Below, one piece after another: positions 1-8,298 of a stretch of DNA of 64,000 nt (positions within the stretch are counted from its first letter, which is position 1; each line of letters starts with the position of its first letter). Source of the DNA: RPQJ01 sp963712815. Lineage in GTDB: Bacteria; Pseudomonadota; Gammaproteobacteria; Steroidobacterales; Steroidobacteraceae. The stretch lies in the NCBI GenBank assembly GCA_963712815.1, contig CAVQJL010000008.1:186001-250000 (forward strand), written 5' to 3'. Both the position numbers and the translations under genes were made by a program. The notes under the pieces are model-generated. The model saw only the letters and a program-made list of their open reading frames with translations, searched no databases and was not told the DNA's origin.

Positions 1-215
1 CGGACCCGGCAGACGACGTGGCGCTCCGCGGTGAGCAGCCCCCGCAGGCTGCGGAACTCGCCGAGCAGCCCCCGAGCCATGTCGAGCGCCGAGTGCCCCG
101 CGGTGCCCGTCTGCAGCAGGATGGCGAGCAGCTCGGCCTCGGACAGCGACGCGGCGCCGAGCTTCAGCAGTTTCTCCCGCGGGCGTTCGGTCTCCGGCCA
201 GTGCTGCAGCGACAT
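1..215 (-). CDS. radC: RadC family protein, N-terminal part (truncated by window edge)
   Basis: Reading the minus strand from an ATG at 215 gives a protein beginning MSLQHWPETERPREKLLKLG and continuing with an SEAELLAILLQTGT segment. This is the conserved N-terminal helical domain of RadC (UPF0758). Only about 71 residues lie in the window; the C-terminal JAB/MPN metal-binding domain lies beyond the left edge. The start at 215 is preferred over an in-frame ATG at 239 because GGAGGA sits about nine bases upstream of it. The historical assignment to DNA repair is weak; the biochemical function of RadC proteins is not settled. It is on the same strand as coaD and rsmD, but the 115-bp gap upstream suggests its own promoter. 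Confidence 0.85.
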   Translation of the reverse strand, partial: MSLQHWPETERPREKLLKLGAASLSEAELLAILLQTGTAGHSALDMARGLLGEFRSLRGLLTAERHVVCRV

Positions 216-330
216 CGGGCGCGTTCCTCCGGGCGCCATGGTCGCCGCATCGGCACGCCGGCCGCACCGCGCAAATCGCGCGGGTCGAACGAGATTCTTG
301 GGGGCGGCTGCCCCGGCGGCCCGCCCGCCG

Positions 331-813
331 CTAACGGGCGAAGCGCTCCCGCAGCGCCTCGGCCACCAGCGGGTGCACGAACTCGCGCACGTTGCCGCCG
401 AGGCTCGCGATCTCGCGGATCAGCGTGGACGAGATGAAGTTGAACTGCTCGGTGGGCGTGAGGAACACGGTCTCCACTTCGCCGTTGAGGCGACGGTTCA
501 TGGTGGCCAGCTGGAACTCGAACTCGAAGTCCGAGACCGCACGCAGCCCGCGCACGATCGCGTTGAGCCCGTGCTCGCGCGCGAAGTCCACGGTCAGGCC
601 CGAGAAGCCCGTGATCTCGACGTTCGGCACGTCGGCCAGCACGCGGCGCGCCAGTTCCACCCGCTGCTCGAGCGGGAACAGCGGCGTCTTGCCAGGGTTT
701 GCCGCGATGGCTACCACCACGTGGTCGAAGATGCGGCAGGCGCGCCGGACGAGGTCGTTGTGCCCGTTGGTGAAGGGATCGAAGGTCCCCGGATACATCG
801 CACGGCTGCCCAT
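331..813 (-). CDS. coaD: phosphopantetheine adenylyltransferase
   Basis: CoaD transfers AMP from ATP to 4'-phosphopantetheine, the penultimate step of coenzyme A synthesis, in the cytoplasm. The 160-residue product has the usual family length. It shows the nucleotidyltransferase motif YPGTFDPFTNGH near residue 7 and the second motif SSTLIREIASLGGNV near residue 125, with the typical GLRAVSDFEFE segment between them. I start it at the ATG at 813 (MGSRAMYPG); the methionine five codons later would lie closer to the nucleotide-binding strand. It follows rsmD by 13 bp on the same strand, an arrangement common in Proteobacteria. Confidence 0.97.
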   Translation of the reverse strand: MGSRAMYPGTFDPFTNGHNDLVRRACRIFDHVVVAIAANPGKTPLFPLEQRVELARRVLADVPNVEITGFSGLTVDFAREHGLNAIVRGLRAVSDFEFEFQLATMNRRLNGEVETVFLTPTEQFNFISSTLIREIASLGGNVREFVHPLVAEALRERFAR

Positions 814-826
814 CGGATCCCGCCCG

Positions 827-1441
827 CTAAACGTCGGCCACGTCGCGACGCGCCAGATGATAGCCCACCTCGCCGGCGCGCTTGCTGCGCAGCAGCGTCC
901 AGCCGCTGGGCAACTCAGGCGGGCCCGCGGCCGCCGGCGCCTCGAGGTAGACGAAGCCGCAGGGCGCGAGCCAGCCGTCACGCTCGAGCCGGCGACAGAG
1001 GTCCGGCAGCACGGCGGCGTCGAAGGGCGGATCGAGGAAGACGAGGTCGAAGGCCTGCGCCGGGCCGACGAGGTAGCGATCGGCGTCCGAGCGGACCACC
1101 TGCCCGCGATCACAACGGAAGTCGCGCAACCGCTCGAGCAGGTACCGCGTCACGGCCGGCTCGATGTCCACGAACACGACGTGCGCCGCGCCGCGCGACA
1201 GCGCTTCGAACCCCAGCGCGCCGCTGCCCGCGAACAGGTCGAGGCACCGGCGACCGGCCACCTCTTGCTGCAGCCAGTTGAAAAGCGTCTCGCGCACGCG
1301 GTCCGGCGTCGGCCGAATGCCGGGCACTGCGGGAAACCGCAGTAGTCGGCCACGCCACTCTCCGCCGACGATACGCACTACGTTGCGCTCGGCCGGCGGC
1401 GGCGGCGGGTGTTTCCGGGCGGACGGGTTCTTGCGTGGCAT
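827..1441 (-). CDS. rsmD: 16S rRNA (guanine966-N2)-methyltransferase
   Basis: RsmD methylates G966 of 16S rRNA using S-adenosylmethionine. The 204-residue protein contains the SAM-binding motif DLFAGSGALGFEALSRGA at about residues 69-86, the acidic VDIEP strand after it, and the N-methyltransferase catalytic motif DPPF near residue 138. The early segment RIVGGEWRGRLL and IRPTPDRVRETLFNWL are also diagnostic of the family. The N-terminus carries a proline-rich basic extension. It is upstream of coaD on the minus strand, and the two are probably co-transcribed. Confidence 0.97.
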   Translation of the reverse strand: MPRKNPSARKHPPPPPAERNVVRIVGGEWRGRLLRFPAVPGIRPTPDRVRETLFNWLQQEVAGRRCLDLFAGSGALGFEALSRGAAHVVFVDIEPAVTRYLLERLRDFRCDRGQVVRSDADRYLVGPAQAFDLVFLDPPFDAAVLPDLCRRLERDGWLAPCGFVYLEAPAAAGPPELPSGWTLLRSKRAGEVGYHLARRDVADV

Positions 1442-1526
1442 CCCCGCGCCAGCGTAGGCTCCGGGGGCGAAAATTCATAGAAGCGCGGCTTTCCGCGCGG
1501 ACCAGGTCATCTTGAGGGGAAGAATC

Positions 1527-3722
1527 ATGCTGAGCTTGAATTTGCGGCGGTGGACACCTGCGCTCGTGCTCGCCATGGGCGCGGTGCTGAGCGGATGCGA
1601 AGCGTCGAAGGATGGCCAGGATCCGTTCCCGGCACCGCCACCCGAGACCGGCGTCGCCAAGTTCAACATCAACCTCGCGGCCTCGGTGCTCGAGGTCCCG
1701 TACCCGTACGATCTGTATTTCGCGATCCCGGGCGCCCCGGTGGACGGAACCCTGAACATCCCCGCACTGCCATGGCGCAGCGCCGCGATGCAGGCTGCGC
1801 TCAACTCGCAGGACGGCTGGTCCACGACCGCCTCGCTCACGACCGGTTTCTCGCTGCCCATCGATCCGGCGTCCATCGGCGCCAGCTCGGTGAAGATCGT
1901 CAAGCTCTGGCTTGACCCGACGACGAAGGCCCCGGCCACGAATCCGGCCTTCCTGCCGACGGGCGCGGCGAGCCCCGTCGCCGGCGTACTCACCTACGGC
2001 ACCGACTTCACCGCGGACGTCTCGCCGGACTACGACAGCCACGGCACGTTCATCCGCATCACGCCGCTCAAGCCGCTCGCCTTCAGCAGCGGCCCGGCCG
2101 TGAACGACAGCGGCCCGAACATCGGCAAGGTCCTGAACGTCGGCTACCTCGTGGTGCTCACCGACGGCCTCAGGGCCACGAACGGCAGCGCCATGGCGCC
2201 GTCGGACCTGTACGCGTCGTTCAAGTCCGCGCCCGCCAACTGCAGCACGATCACCGACGCGACGCTGAACCTGCTCTGCCAGCTCACCAAGGCGCATCTC
2301 GGCATCGCGGGCGCCACGGGCACGAGCCCGGCCTCGGTGATCCTCACGTGGAGCTTCTCCACGCAGTCCGTCAACGACGTGCTGAACGTGATCACGAAGA
2401 CCACAACGGCGCAGCAGACGTTGATCGTGCCGTCCGGCCTGACGACTGCTGCGATCGGTGCCGCCGGCAAGGCGGACATCTACGTCGGCTCCACGAAGTT
2501 GCCTTACTTCCTGACGCCGCCCGCCACCCCGACCGACAGCGCAGCGGTGCTCACCAAGTTCTGGACTGCGGCCGGCCCCTCGCCGGTGCCGGGCATCGAC
2601 GCGACGAGCCGGAACCTCACGATGTTCAACCCGTTGCCCGCCAAGGTCGCCGACGTCACCGTACCGATCGTGGTCTCGATCCCGAACGCCGCGTCGGCCT
2701 GCCCGGGCAAGCCGACCGCCGGCTGGCCGGTCGCCATCGTGCAGCACGGCATCACGGGCAACCGCGCGCAGGCGCTCACGATGGCTGATGCCTACGCGGA
2801 TGCCTGCTTCATCGTGGTCGCAATGGATCTTCCGCTGCACGGAATCGTGCAGGGCGACCCGACGTTCGGATCCCTGTACTGCTCGCCGGCGTTGCCGCAG
2901 TGCATCGGCGCCACGGAGCGCACCTTCGACGTCGATCTCGTGAACAACACGACCGGCGCCGCCCCTGGCGACGGCAAGGTGGACGCCTCCGGCACGCACA
3001 TGATCAACCTGACGAGCCCGGCCACGGGGCGTGACAACCTGCGCCAGGCCGAGGCCGACCTCATCCAGCTCACGAAGTCGATTCCGGGCCTCGCGATCGC
3101 CCCCGGCACCCCGGCGCCGGCCGGCCCGGTGGGCGTGGACCCGACGCGCATCAGCTTCACCGGCCTGTCGCTCGGCGGCATCGTCGGTGGCTCGCATGTG
3201 CACTTCGTGCCCGAGACTCGCACGGCGACCCTGGCGGCGCCGGGCGGCGTGTTGACCAAGCTGCTGCTCGACTCGCCTACCTTCGGCCCGCGCATCAAGG
3301 CAGGCGTGACGGGGCAGCTCGCGCTCGACTCTTACAACTACAACCTCTTCTTCCGCGACTTCCAGGCGGTGGTGGATTCGGGCGACCCGATCAATCACAT
3401 CAAGGCGACGGCCGCCGCGGTCCCCCTGCACCTGACCAAGGTGCTGAACGACACTGTCGTGCCGAACAGCGCTACCGACCGGCTGATCGCCGCGGGCCCG
3501 CTGGCCAAGCTCAAGACGATCGGCCCGAACGCAGTCAGCGCAGGCAGTGGCGGCTACGTGTTCTTCTCGAAGGGTTCCCACGGCACGCTGTTCGATCCCA
3601 CGGCCAGCCTCGCGGCGACCGTCGAGATGCAGCGGCAAGCGGTGCTGTTCGGCGCCTCGGCCGTGCAGCCCGGCGGCCCGTTCGTCGTGCTCACCGATCC
3701 GACGGTGCTCGATCTGAACTGA
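1527..3722 (+). CDS. lipase-like lipoprotein (Pla-1/cef extracellular lipase type)
   Basis: The 731-residue product starts with a lipoprotein signal peptide: charged residues, a hydrophobic stretch (PALVLAMGAVL) and the lipobox LSGC, so the mature N-terminal cysteine would be lipidated. An N-terminal beta-rich region of roughly 300 residues resembles the N-terminal domain of bacterial virulence-factor-type lipases. An alpha/beta-hydrolase domain follows, with an oxyanion-type QHGITG, the nucleophile elbow GLSLGG near residue 550, and a plausible catalytic histidine in KGSHGTLFD near the end. The ATG at 1527 has AGGGGA seven bases upstream. The substrate is unknown; esters such as lipids or polyesters are likely. 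It is monocistronic and followed by a strong terminator. Confidence 0.8.
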   Translation: MLSLNLRRWTPALVLAMGAVLSGCEASKDGQDPFPAPPPETGVAKFNINLAASVLEVPYPYDLYFAIPGAPVDGTLNIPALPWRSAAMQAALNSQDGWSTTASLTTGFSLPIDPASIGASSVKIVKLWLDPTTKAPATNPAFLPTGAASPVAGVLTYGTDFTADVSPDYDSHGTFIRITPLKPLAFSSGPAVNDSGPNIGKVLNVGYLVVLTDGLRATNGSAMAPSDLYASFKSAPANCSTITDATLNLLCQLTKAHLGIAGATGTSPASVILTWSFSTQSVNDVLNVITKTTTAQQTLIVPSGLTTAAIGAAGKADIYVGSTKLPYFLTPPATPTDSAAVLTKFWTAAGPSPVPGIDATSRNLTMFNPLPAKVADVTVPIVVSIPNAASACPGKPTAGWPVAIVQHGITGNRAQALTMADAYADACFIVVAMDLPLHGIVQGDPTFGSLYCSPALPQCIGATERTFDVDLVNNTTGAAPGDGKVDASGTHMINLTSPATGRDNLRQAEADLIQLTKSIPGLAIAPGTPAPAGPVGVDPTRISFTGLSLGGIVGGSHVHFVPETRTATLAAPGGVLTKLLLDSPTFGPRIKAGVTGQLALDSYNYNLFFRDFQAVVDSGDPINHIKATAAAVPLHLTKVLNDTVVPNSATDRLIAAGPLAKLKTIGPNAVSAGSGGYVFFSKGSHGTLFDPTASLAATVEMQRQAVLFGASAVQPGGPFVVLTDPTVLDLN

Positions 3723-3744
3723 CGCCCCTCCGGGCATGGCAACC

Positions 3745-3779
3745 GAAGGGCGGGTAGCGATACCCGCCCTTCTTCTTTT
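3745..3779 (+). terminator. Rho-independent terminator after the lipase-like gene
   Basis: A perfect 12-bp stem (3745-3756 with 3761-3772) closes on the loop GCGA and is followed by a T-rich tail (3773-3779). It begins 22 bp after the lipoprotein stop codon. It also decides the ftsY start, since an upstream start at 3736 would put ftsY codons inside the hairpin. Confidence 0.9.
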
Positions 3780-3819
3780 GCTCCGCTACAATCCACGTTC
3801 CGCATCGCGTTGCCGAATC

Positions 3820-4824
3820 ATGTCCCTGTTCAACTTCAGGTCCAGAAAGCCCGGCGAGGCCGCGCCGGCACCGGATGCGAAGCAGCCGGGTTTCGTCGCG
3901 CGACTGCGCGCGAAGCTGAACAAGGGCGACTCGTGGCTCACCTACGATCTCGCCAACCTGCTGCCGGGCGGAAAGATCGACGACGCCGTCCTCGACGAGC
4001 TGGAGATGCGGCTGATCGGCGCCGACGTCGGCATCGAGACTACCGGGAAGATCCTCGACGGGTTGCGCGGCAAGGTCGCGCGCAAGGAACTCGCCAATCT
4101 CGACGCGCTGGTCGCCGCGCTGCGCCAGTCGCTGCTCGACATCGTGGCCCCGGTGAGCCGTCCGCTGGTGGTGGACGAGGCCCGGCGGCCTTTCGTGATC
4201 CTCGTCGTGGGTGTCAACGGCTCGGGCAAGACCACCACCATCGGCAAGCTCGCCCGCCGACTCACGGGCGAAGGTCGCAAGGTCGTGCTCGCCGCCGGCG
4301 ACACGTTCCGCGCCGCGGCCATCGAGCAGCTGCAGGTCTGGGGCGACCGCAATGAGGTGCCGGTCGTTGCGCAGGCCGCGGGCGCCGACCCGGCCGCGGT
4401 GATCTTCGACGCGCTGCAGTCCGCCCAGGCGCGCGGCGCCGACGTGCTCATTGCCGACACCGCCGGACGACTGCACACGCAGAGCAACCTGATGGACGAG
4501 CTGCGCAAAGTTCGCCGCGTGCTCGGCCGGCTCGACGAGTCGGCCCCGCACGAGGTCCTGCTGGTGCTCGACGGCGGCCAGGGCCAGAACGCGCTCGCCC
4601 AGGCGCAGCAGTTCCACCAGGCGCTCGGCGTCACCGGCCTCGTGCTCACCAAGCTCGACGGCACGGCGAAGGGCGGCATCGTGTTCGCCATCGCGGACCG
4701 GCTCGGCATCCCGCTGCGCTTCGTCGGCGTTGGCGAGTCGGCGGAGGATTTCGGCGTGTTCGACGCCGAAGCGTTCGTTGACGCCGTGCTGGCCGGACCC
4801 CGCTCCGACGGCCCGACGACATGA
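3820..4824 (+). CDS. ftsY: signal recognition particle receptor FtsY
   Basis: FtsY is the SRP receptor GTPase that docks ribosome-nascent chains at the inner membrane. From the ATG at 3820 (MSLFNFRSRK) it is 334 residues. It has a very short acidic/variable A domain, then the N domain, then the G domain with GVNGSGKTTTIGKLA (G1), DTFRAAA, DTAGRLHTQ (G3) and TKLDGTAKGG (G4). The frame stays open upstream to 3736, but that stretch covers the preceding terminator, so the internal ATG is chosen. It overlaps ftsE by four bases (ATGA), implying translational coupling. Confidence 0.97.
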   Translation: MSLFNFRSRKPGEAAPAPDAKQPGFVARLRAKLNKGDSWLTYDLANLLPGGKIDDAVLDELEMRLIGADVGIETTGKILDGLRGKVARKELANLDALVAALRQSLLDIVAPVSRPLVVDEARRPFVILVVGVNGSGKTTTIGKLARRLTGEGRKVVLAAGDTFRAAAIEQLQVWGDRNEVPVVAQAAGADPAAVIFDALQSAQARGADVLIADTAGRLHTQSNLMDELRKVRRVLGRLDESAPHEVLLVLDGGQGQNALAQAQQFHQALGVTGLVLTKLDGTAKGGIVFAIADRLGIPLRFVGVGESAEDFGVFDAEAFVDAVLAGPRSDGPTT

Positions 4825-5522
4825 TCCGCTTCGACCACGTCTGGAAGCGCTATCCGAACGGACGCGAGGCGCTCTCGGACCTCACGCTCGAGATCGAGCG
4901 CGGCGAGATGGCCTTCCTCACCGGCCACTCCGGCGCCGGCAAGAGCACGATGCTCAAGCTCATCGCGCTGATCGAGCGGCCCTCGCGAGGCACGCTGCTC
5001 GTCAACGGGCAGAACACCGCGGCAGTGCCCCGCCGCAAGATACCCGCGTTCCGCCGCCAGATCGGCGTGGTGTTCCAGGACCACAAGCTGCTCATGGACC
5101 GCCCCGTGTATGACAACGTGGGGCTGCCGCTCGTCATCGCAGGCGTGCCCGAGAAGGAGATCGGCAAGCGCGTGCGCGCCGCGCTCGACCAGGTCGGGCT
5201 GCTCGGTCGCGAGCGCAGCCGGCCGCTCGAGCTCTCGACCGGCGAGCAGCAGCGCGTCGGCATCGCGCGGGCCATCATCGGCAAGCCGGCGTTGCTCATC
5301 GCCGACGAGCCGACTGGAAACCTCGACCCGGACCTCTCCCTCGAGGTGATGAACATCTTCAAGCGCTTCAACGAGGTCGGCGTCACGGTGCTGATCGCGA
5401 GCCACGACATCGGCCTGATCGAGCGCTTCGGCGTGCGCCGCGTGATGCTCGAGGGCGGCCGCGTGGCCGGCAGCGTCGACCCGATGCCGGACCTGCTCTC
5501 GATCGTGACGGAGCGGCCGTGA
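4821..5522 (+). CDS. ftsE: cell division ATP-binding protein FtsE
   Basis: FtsE is the ATPase of the FtsEX complex, which signals across the inner membrane to activate septal peptidoglycan hydrolases. The 233-residue ABC domain has Walker A GHSGAGKS near residue 36, a Q-loop VVFQDHKLL, the signature LSTGEQQRVGIARAI, Walker B LLIADEPTGNLD and the switch histidine in IASHD. The usual LSGGEQQR signature is LSTGEQQR here, a conservative change. Start and stop overlap with ftsY and ftsX by four bases each. Confidence 0.96.
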   Translation: MIRFDHVWKRYPNGREALSDLTLEIERGEMAFLTGHSGAGKSTMLKLIALIERPSRGTLLVNGQNTAAVPRRKIPAFRRQIGVVFQDHKLLMDRPVYDNVGLPLVIAGVPEKEIGKRVRAALDQVGLLGRERSRPLELSTGEQQRVGIARAIIGKPALLIADEPTGNLDPDLSLEVMNIFKRFNEVGVTVLIASHDIGLIERFGVRRVMLEGGRVAGSVDPMPDLLSIVTERP

Positions 5523-6433
5523 TCTCCTGGCTGGAGCGCCACTTCCAGACGATGGTCGGCTCGCTGGGCCGGCTGTGGACTCAGCCCTTCGCGACGCTGC
5601 TCACGATCCTGGTGATCGGCATCGCGCTCGCCCTGCCCGCCTGCCTGCACGTGCTGGTGCAGAACGTTCGCGTGGCGAGCGGCGGCTGGGGCAACGCACT
5701 CGACATCTCCGTGTACATGAAGCCCGAGGCCACGCTCGAGCAGGCGCGCAAGGCCGCCGAGCGGGTGCGACAGCGGCGCGACGTCGAGTCCGTCACGCTG
5801 GTCGAGGCGGATGCGGCGCTCGAGGAGTTCCGCACCAGCTCGGGCTTCGGCGAAGCGCTCGATGCGCTCAAGGACAACCCGCTGCCGCACGCGCTCGTCG
5901 TGCGCCCGGCGGCGGAGTTCCGCGAGCCCGCCCAGGTCGTGGGCCTGACCACCGAACTGCGCGGGCTCGAGGGCGTGGACATCGTCCAGCTCGACACGGC
6001 CTGGGTCAGCCGCTTCAACGCGATCCTGGACGTGGTGCGCCGCGTGGTGCTGCTCGCGGTCGGCCTGTTCGCGCTCGGCGTGCTCGTGATCGTCGGCAAC
6101 ACCATCCGTCTCGACATCGAGAACCGCCGCGACGAGATCGAGGTGACCAAGCTGGTCGGGGGCAGCGACGCCTTCGTGCGCCGGCCGTTCCTCTACAACG
6201 GCGTCTGGTACGGCCTCGGCGGCGGCCTCATCGCCTGGCTGGTAGTGACGATCGTGATCACGGCACTGGCCGAGCCGGTCCAGCGCATCGCCGGGCTCTA
6301 CGGCAGCAGCTTCGAACTGCGCGGCCTCGGGCTCGAGGGCAGCGGCGCCCTGCTGCTCGGCGGGATCGTGCTCGGCTGGGTCGGCTCGTTCATCGCCGCC
6401 ACGCGGGAGCTGCGCGGCATCGAGCCGAAGTGA
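5519..6433 (+). CDS. ftsX: cell division protein FtsX
   Basis: FtsX is the membrane permease-like partner of FtsE. The 304-residue protein has an N-terminal cytoplasmic tail, a first membrane span (LLTILVIGIALALPACLHVLV), a large periplasmic domain of about 130 residues, and three C-terminal spans, matching the four-TM FtsX topology. The conserved segment RRDEIEVTKLVGGSDAFVRRPF lies between spans 2 and 3. It begins with GTG at 5519, which overlaps the ftsE stop codon. The gap to rpoH is 244 bp and holds a long hairpin. Confidence 0.95.
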   Translation: MISWLERHFQTMVGSLGRLWTQPFATLLTILVIGIALALPACLHVLVQNVRVASGGWGNALDISVYMKPEATLEQARKAAERVRQRRDVESVTLVEADAALEEFRTSSGFGEALDALKDNPLPHALVVRPAAEFREPAQVVGLTTELRGLEGVDIVQLDTAWVSRFNAILDVVRRVVLLAVGLFALGVLVIVGNTIRLDIENRRDEIEVTKLVGGSDAFVRRPFLYNGVWYGLGGGLIAWLVVTIVITALAEPVQRIAGLYGSSFELRGLGLEGSGALLLGGIVLGWVGSFIAATRELRGIEPK

Positions 6434-6457
6434 CTGAATGCACCGCGATGGGTCAAG

Positions 6458-6534
6458 CGGCCCGCTGATCGGGTATGCGGTCGACCAAGCGAGTATCGGG
6501 GAGCGACTCGACCGCATACCCGGTCGGCGGGCCG
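6458..6534. repeat. long hairpin with shared loop, copy 1
   Basis: Two 27-nt arms (6458-6484 and 6508-6534) are inverted repeats with two mismatches, both compatible with G-U pairing. They enclose a 23-nt loop (6485-6507). The loop matches 18 of 23 bases of the loops in two other hairpins at 12201-12273 and 12429-12503, while most of the stem sequence differs. It lies in the ftsX-rpoH gap and starts 25 bp after ftsX. It could act in transcript termination or stability, or be a small mobile repeat; no T-run follows it. Confidence 0.8.
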
Positions 6535-6677
6535 CCGCAGCCGATCATAACTCCCATTTCTTTCAATGACTTACGGTAGCGCCGCGACGGCGTCCCGGCG
6601 TGAACTTCCGCGCCGCTTAGCACTCTAATCGCCTGACTGCTAATATCGGCCTCGTTGCCGGGGAGACTGCAAAGCAC

Positions 6678-7556
6678 ATGACCGCCGCCCTCGTTCGCCG
6701 CAATCCGTCCGACCTTGCGCTGATCGGCCCGATTGGCAGCTTCGACGCGTATGTCGATGCCGTGAGCCGCATCCCGGTGCTGAGCCGCGAGGACGAGTCC
6801 GAACTGGCCACCCGCTTCCGCCGCGACAACGACCTCGACGCGGCACGGCAGCTGGTGCTGTCGCACCTGCGCTTCGTCGTGCACATCGCCCGCGGGTACC
6901 ACGGCTACGGCCTGCCGCTGGGCGACCTCGTGCAGGAGGGCAACGTCGGCCTGATGAAGGCGGTGAAGCGCTTCGATCCCGAGGTCGGCGTGCGGCTGGT
7001 GTCCTTCGCCGTGCACTGGATCCGCGCCGAGATCCACGAGTACGTGCTGCGCAACTGGCGGCTGGTGAAGATCGCCACGACCAAGGCCCAGCGCAAGCTG
7101 TTCTTCAACCTGCGCAAGTACAAGCGCCGCCTCGGCTGGCTCACGGCGGAGGAGACCCAGGCCGTCGCCCGCGACCTCGGCGTCAGCACCGACGAAGTCA
7201 CCGAGATGGAGCGACGGCTCGCCTCGCGCGACCTCTCCTACGACCCGGCGCCGGACGCCACCGAGGACGACGAATCGTATTCGCCTGCGGCCTACCTGCC
7301 GGCGCCGGACGCCGATCCGGCGGTCGCGGTCGAGCGCGCCGAGTGGGACGACGACGTCACGGACCGCGTCGCCGAGGCGATGTCGCAGCTCGACGCCCGC
7401 AGCCAGGCCGTCCTGCGCGCCCGCTGGATGGGCGAGCACAAGGCCACGCTGCACGAACTCGCCGACGAGTACGGCGTTTCCGCGGAGCGCATCCGCCAGA
7501 TCGAGGCGAACGCCATCAAGAAGCTGCGCAAGCTCGTGGTGGCGGAAGAGGCCTGA
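6678..7556 (+). CDS. rpoH: RNA polymerase sigma-32 (heat-shock) factor
   Basis: The 292-residue protein is a group 3 sigma-70 family member. It shows the RpoH start region (IGSFDAYVDAVSRIPVLSREDE), region 2.1-2.4 (LVLSHLRFVVHIARGY through VSFAVHWIRAEIHEYVL), and the sigma-32-specific RpoH box core KAQRKLFFNLRK near residue 135. Region 4 ends in the helix-turn-helix ADEYGVSAERIRQIEANAIKKLRK. A GGGGAG lies upstream of the ATG at 6678. Position after ftsYEX is conserved in gammaproteobacteria. In the family, heat shock acts through mRNA structure and chaperone-mediated turnover. Confidence 0.97.
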   Translation: MTAALVRRNPSDLALIGPIGSFDAYVDAVSRIPVLSREDESELATRFRRDNDLDAARQLVLSHLRFVVHIARGYHGYGLPLGDLVQEGNVGLMKAVKRFDPEVGVRLVSFAVHWIRAEIHEYVLRNWRLVKIATTKAQRKLFFNLRKYKRRLGWLTAEETQAVARDLGVSTDEVTEMERRLASRDLSYDPAPDATEDDESYSPAAYLPAPDADPAVAVERAEWDDDVTDRVAEAMSQLDARSQAVLRARWMGEHKATLHELADEYGVSAERIRQIEANAIKKLRKLVVAEEA

Positions 7557-7576
7557 GCGGGCTGCCCCCGCCCCAA

Positions 7577-7603
7577 CCCTCTCCCGCACGAGGCGGGAGA
7601 GGG
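7577..7603. terminator. hairpin between convergent rpoH and the OmpA-like gene
   Basis: An 11-bp perfect stem of CCCTCTCCCGC type (7577-7587 with 7593-7603) closes a five-base loop. It starts 21 bp after the rpoH stop and ends nine bases before the stop of the convergent OmpA-like gene. It lacks a clear T-run on either strand, so it may be a REP-like element or a weak bidirectional terminator. CCCTCTCCC-type palindromes are common as extragenic repeats in high-GC Proteobacteria. Confidence 0.7.
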
Positions 7604-7611
7604 CTCGCGAA

Positions 7612-8298
7612 TCAGCCCTTCCTGGCCTTCTGCAGGCTGTCCTCGGTCACCGGGACGATGGTGATCTCGACGCGGCGATTCTCGGCGCGACCGGCCTCGG
7701 TCGAGTTGTCGGCGACCGGGTGGTCGGGACCGGCGCCGATGGTCTGCATGCGCTGGGCCGGTACCCCGCGCCCCGCCAGATAGCTCTTCACGCTGCCGGC
7801 GCGCTGCTCGGAGAGCTTCATGTTGTAGGCGTGAGCGCCGGTGCTGTCGGTGTGCCCGGCGATCTGGATCACGGTCTGGTCGAACTCGGTCAGCGTCTGC
7901 GCCACCTTGTCGAGCACCGAGTCGAACTGCGGGTTCAGCGCCGCGCTGTCGAAGGCGAAGGTCACGTTGCCCGGCATGTCGAGCGTGATGTTGTCGCCCT
8001 TGCGCACGACATCGACGCCGGTGCCTGCCATCTGCTTGCGCAGCTTCGCTTCCTGCTTGTCCTGGTAGTTGCCGACGGCGCCGCCCGCCAGCGCGCCGAC
8101 CCCGGCGCCGATGAGCGCGCCCTCCCAGCCGCCGCCAACCAGCAGGCCGACGACCGCGCCTCCCGCGGCGCCGATGCCGGCGCCCTGGCGCGTCTTCTCC
8201 TTCTCCGGGTTCTGTGCGAAATCCTCCATCGCGGCACACCCGGCGAGTGACACGGTGGCGGCGACGGCGACGAGCAGGGCTGACTTGCGATGAATCAT
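7612..8298 (-). CDS. OmpA-family lipoprotein with glycine-zipper region
   Basis: The 228-residue product has a lipoprotein signal (LVAVAATVSLAGC, lipobox LAGC), then a glycine-zipper segment (GAGIGAAGGAVVGLLVGGG and a second GAGVGALAGGAVG) at about residues 38-75, and a C-terminal OmpA-like peptidoglycan-binding domain. That domain has the landmarks IAGHTDSTGAHAYNMKLSEQRA and NRRVEITI. This is the YiaD-type architecture. The protein is probably anchored in the outer membrane and tethered to the cell wall. The ATG at 8298 has AGGAG ten bases upstream and overlaps the stop of the upstream HDAC-like gene (ATGA), so the two are translationally coupled. Confidence 0.88.
   Translation of the reverse strand: MIHRKSALLVAVAATVSLAGCAAMEDFAQNPEKEKTRQGAGIGAAGGAVVGLLVGGGWEGALIGAGVGALAGGAVGNYQDKQEAKLRKQMAGTGVDVVRKGDNITLDMPGNVTFAFDSAALNPQFDSVLDKVAQTLTEFDQTVIQIAGHTDSTGAHAYNMKLSEQRAGSVKSYLAGRGVPAQRMQTIGAGPDHPVADNSTEAGRAENRRVEITIVPVTEDSLQKARKG

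Noticed and set aside
1110..3737. 875-codon open frame on the minus strand opposite the lipase-like gene
   Set aside because: Arginine/histidine-rich, no family resemblance, and fully opposite a well-supported gene with a signal peptide and catalytic motifs. It is a GC-bias shadow, like the other long antisense frames in this window.
3736..3819. Upstream extension of ftsY
   Set aside because: It would place coding sequence over a perfect terminator hairpin; the conserved FtsY start MSLFNF lies at 3820.
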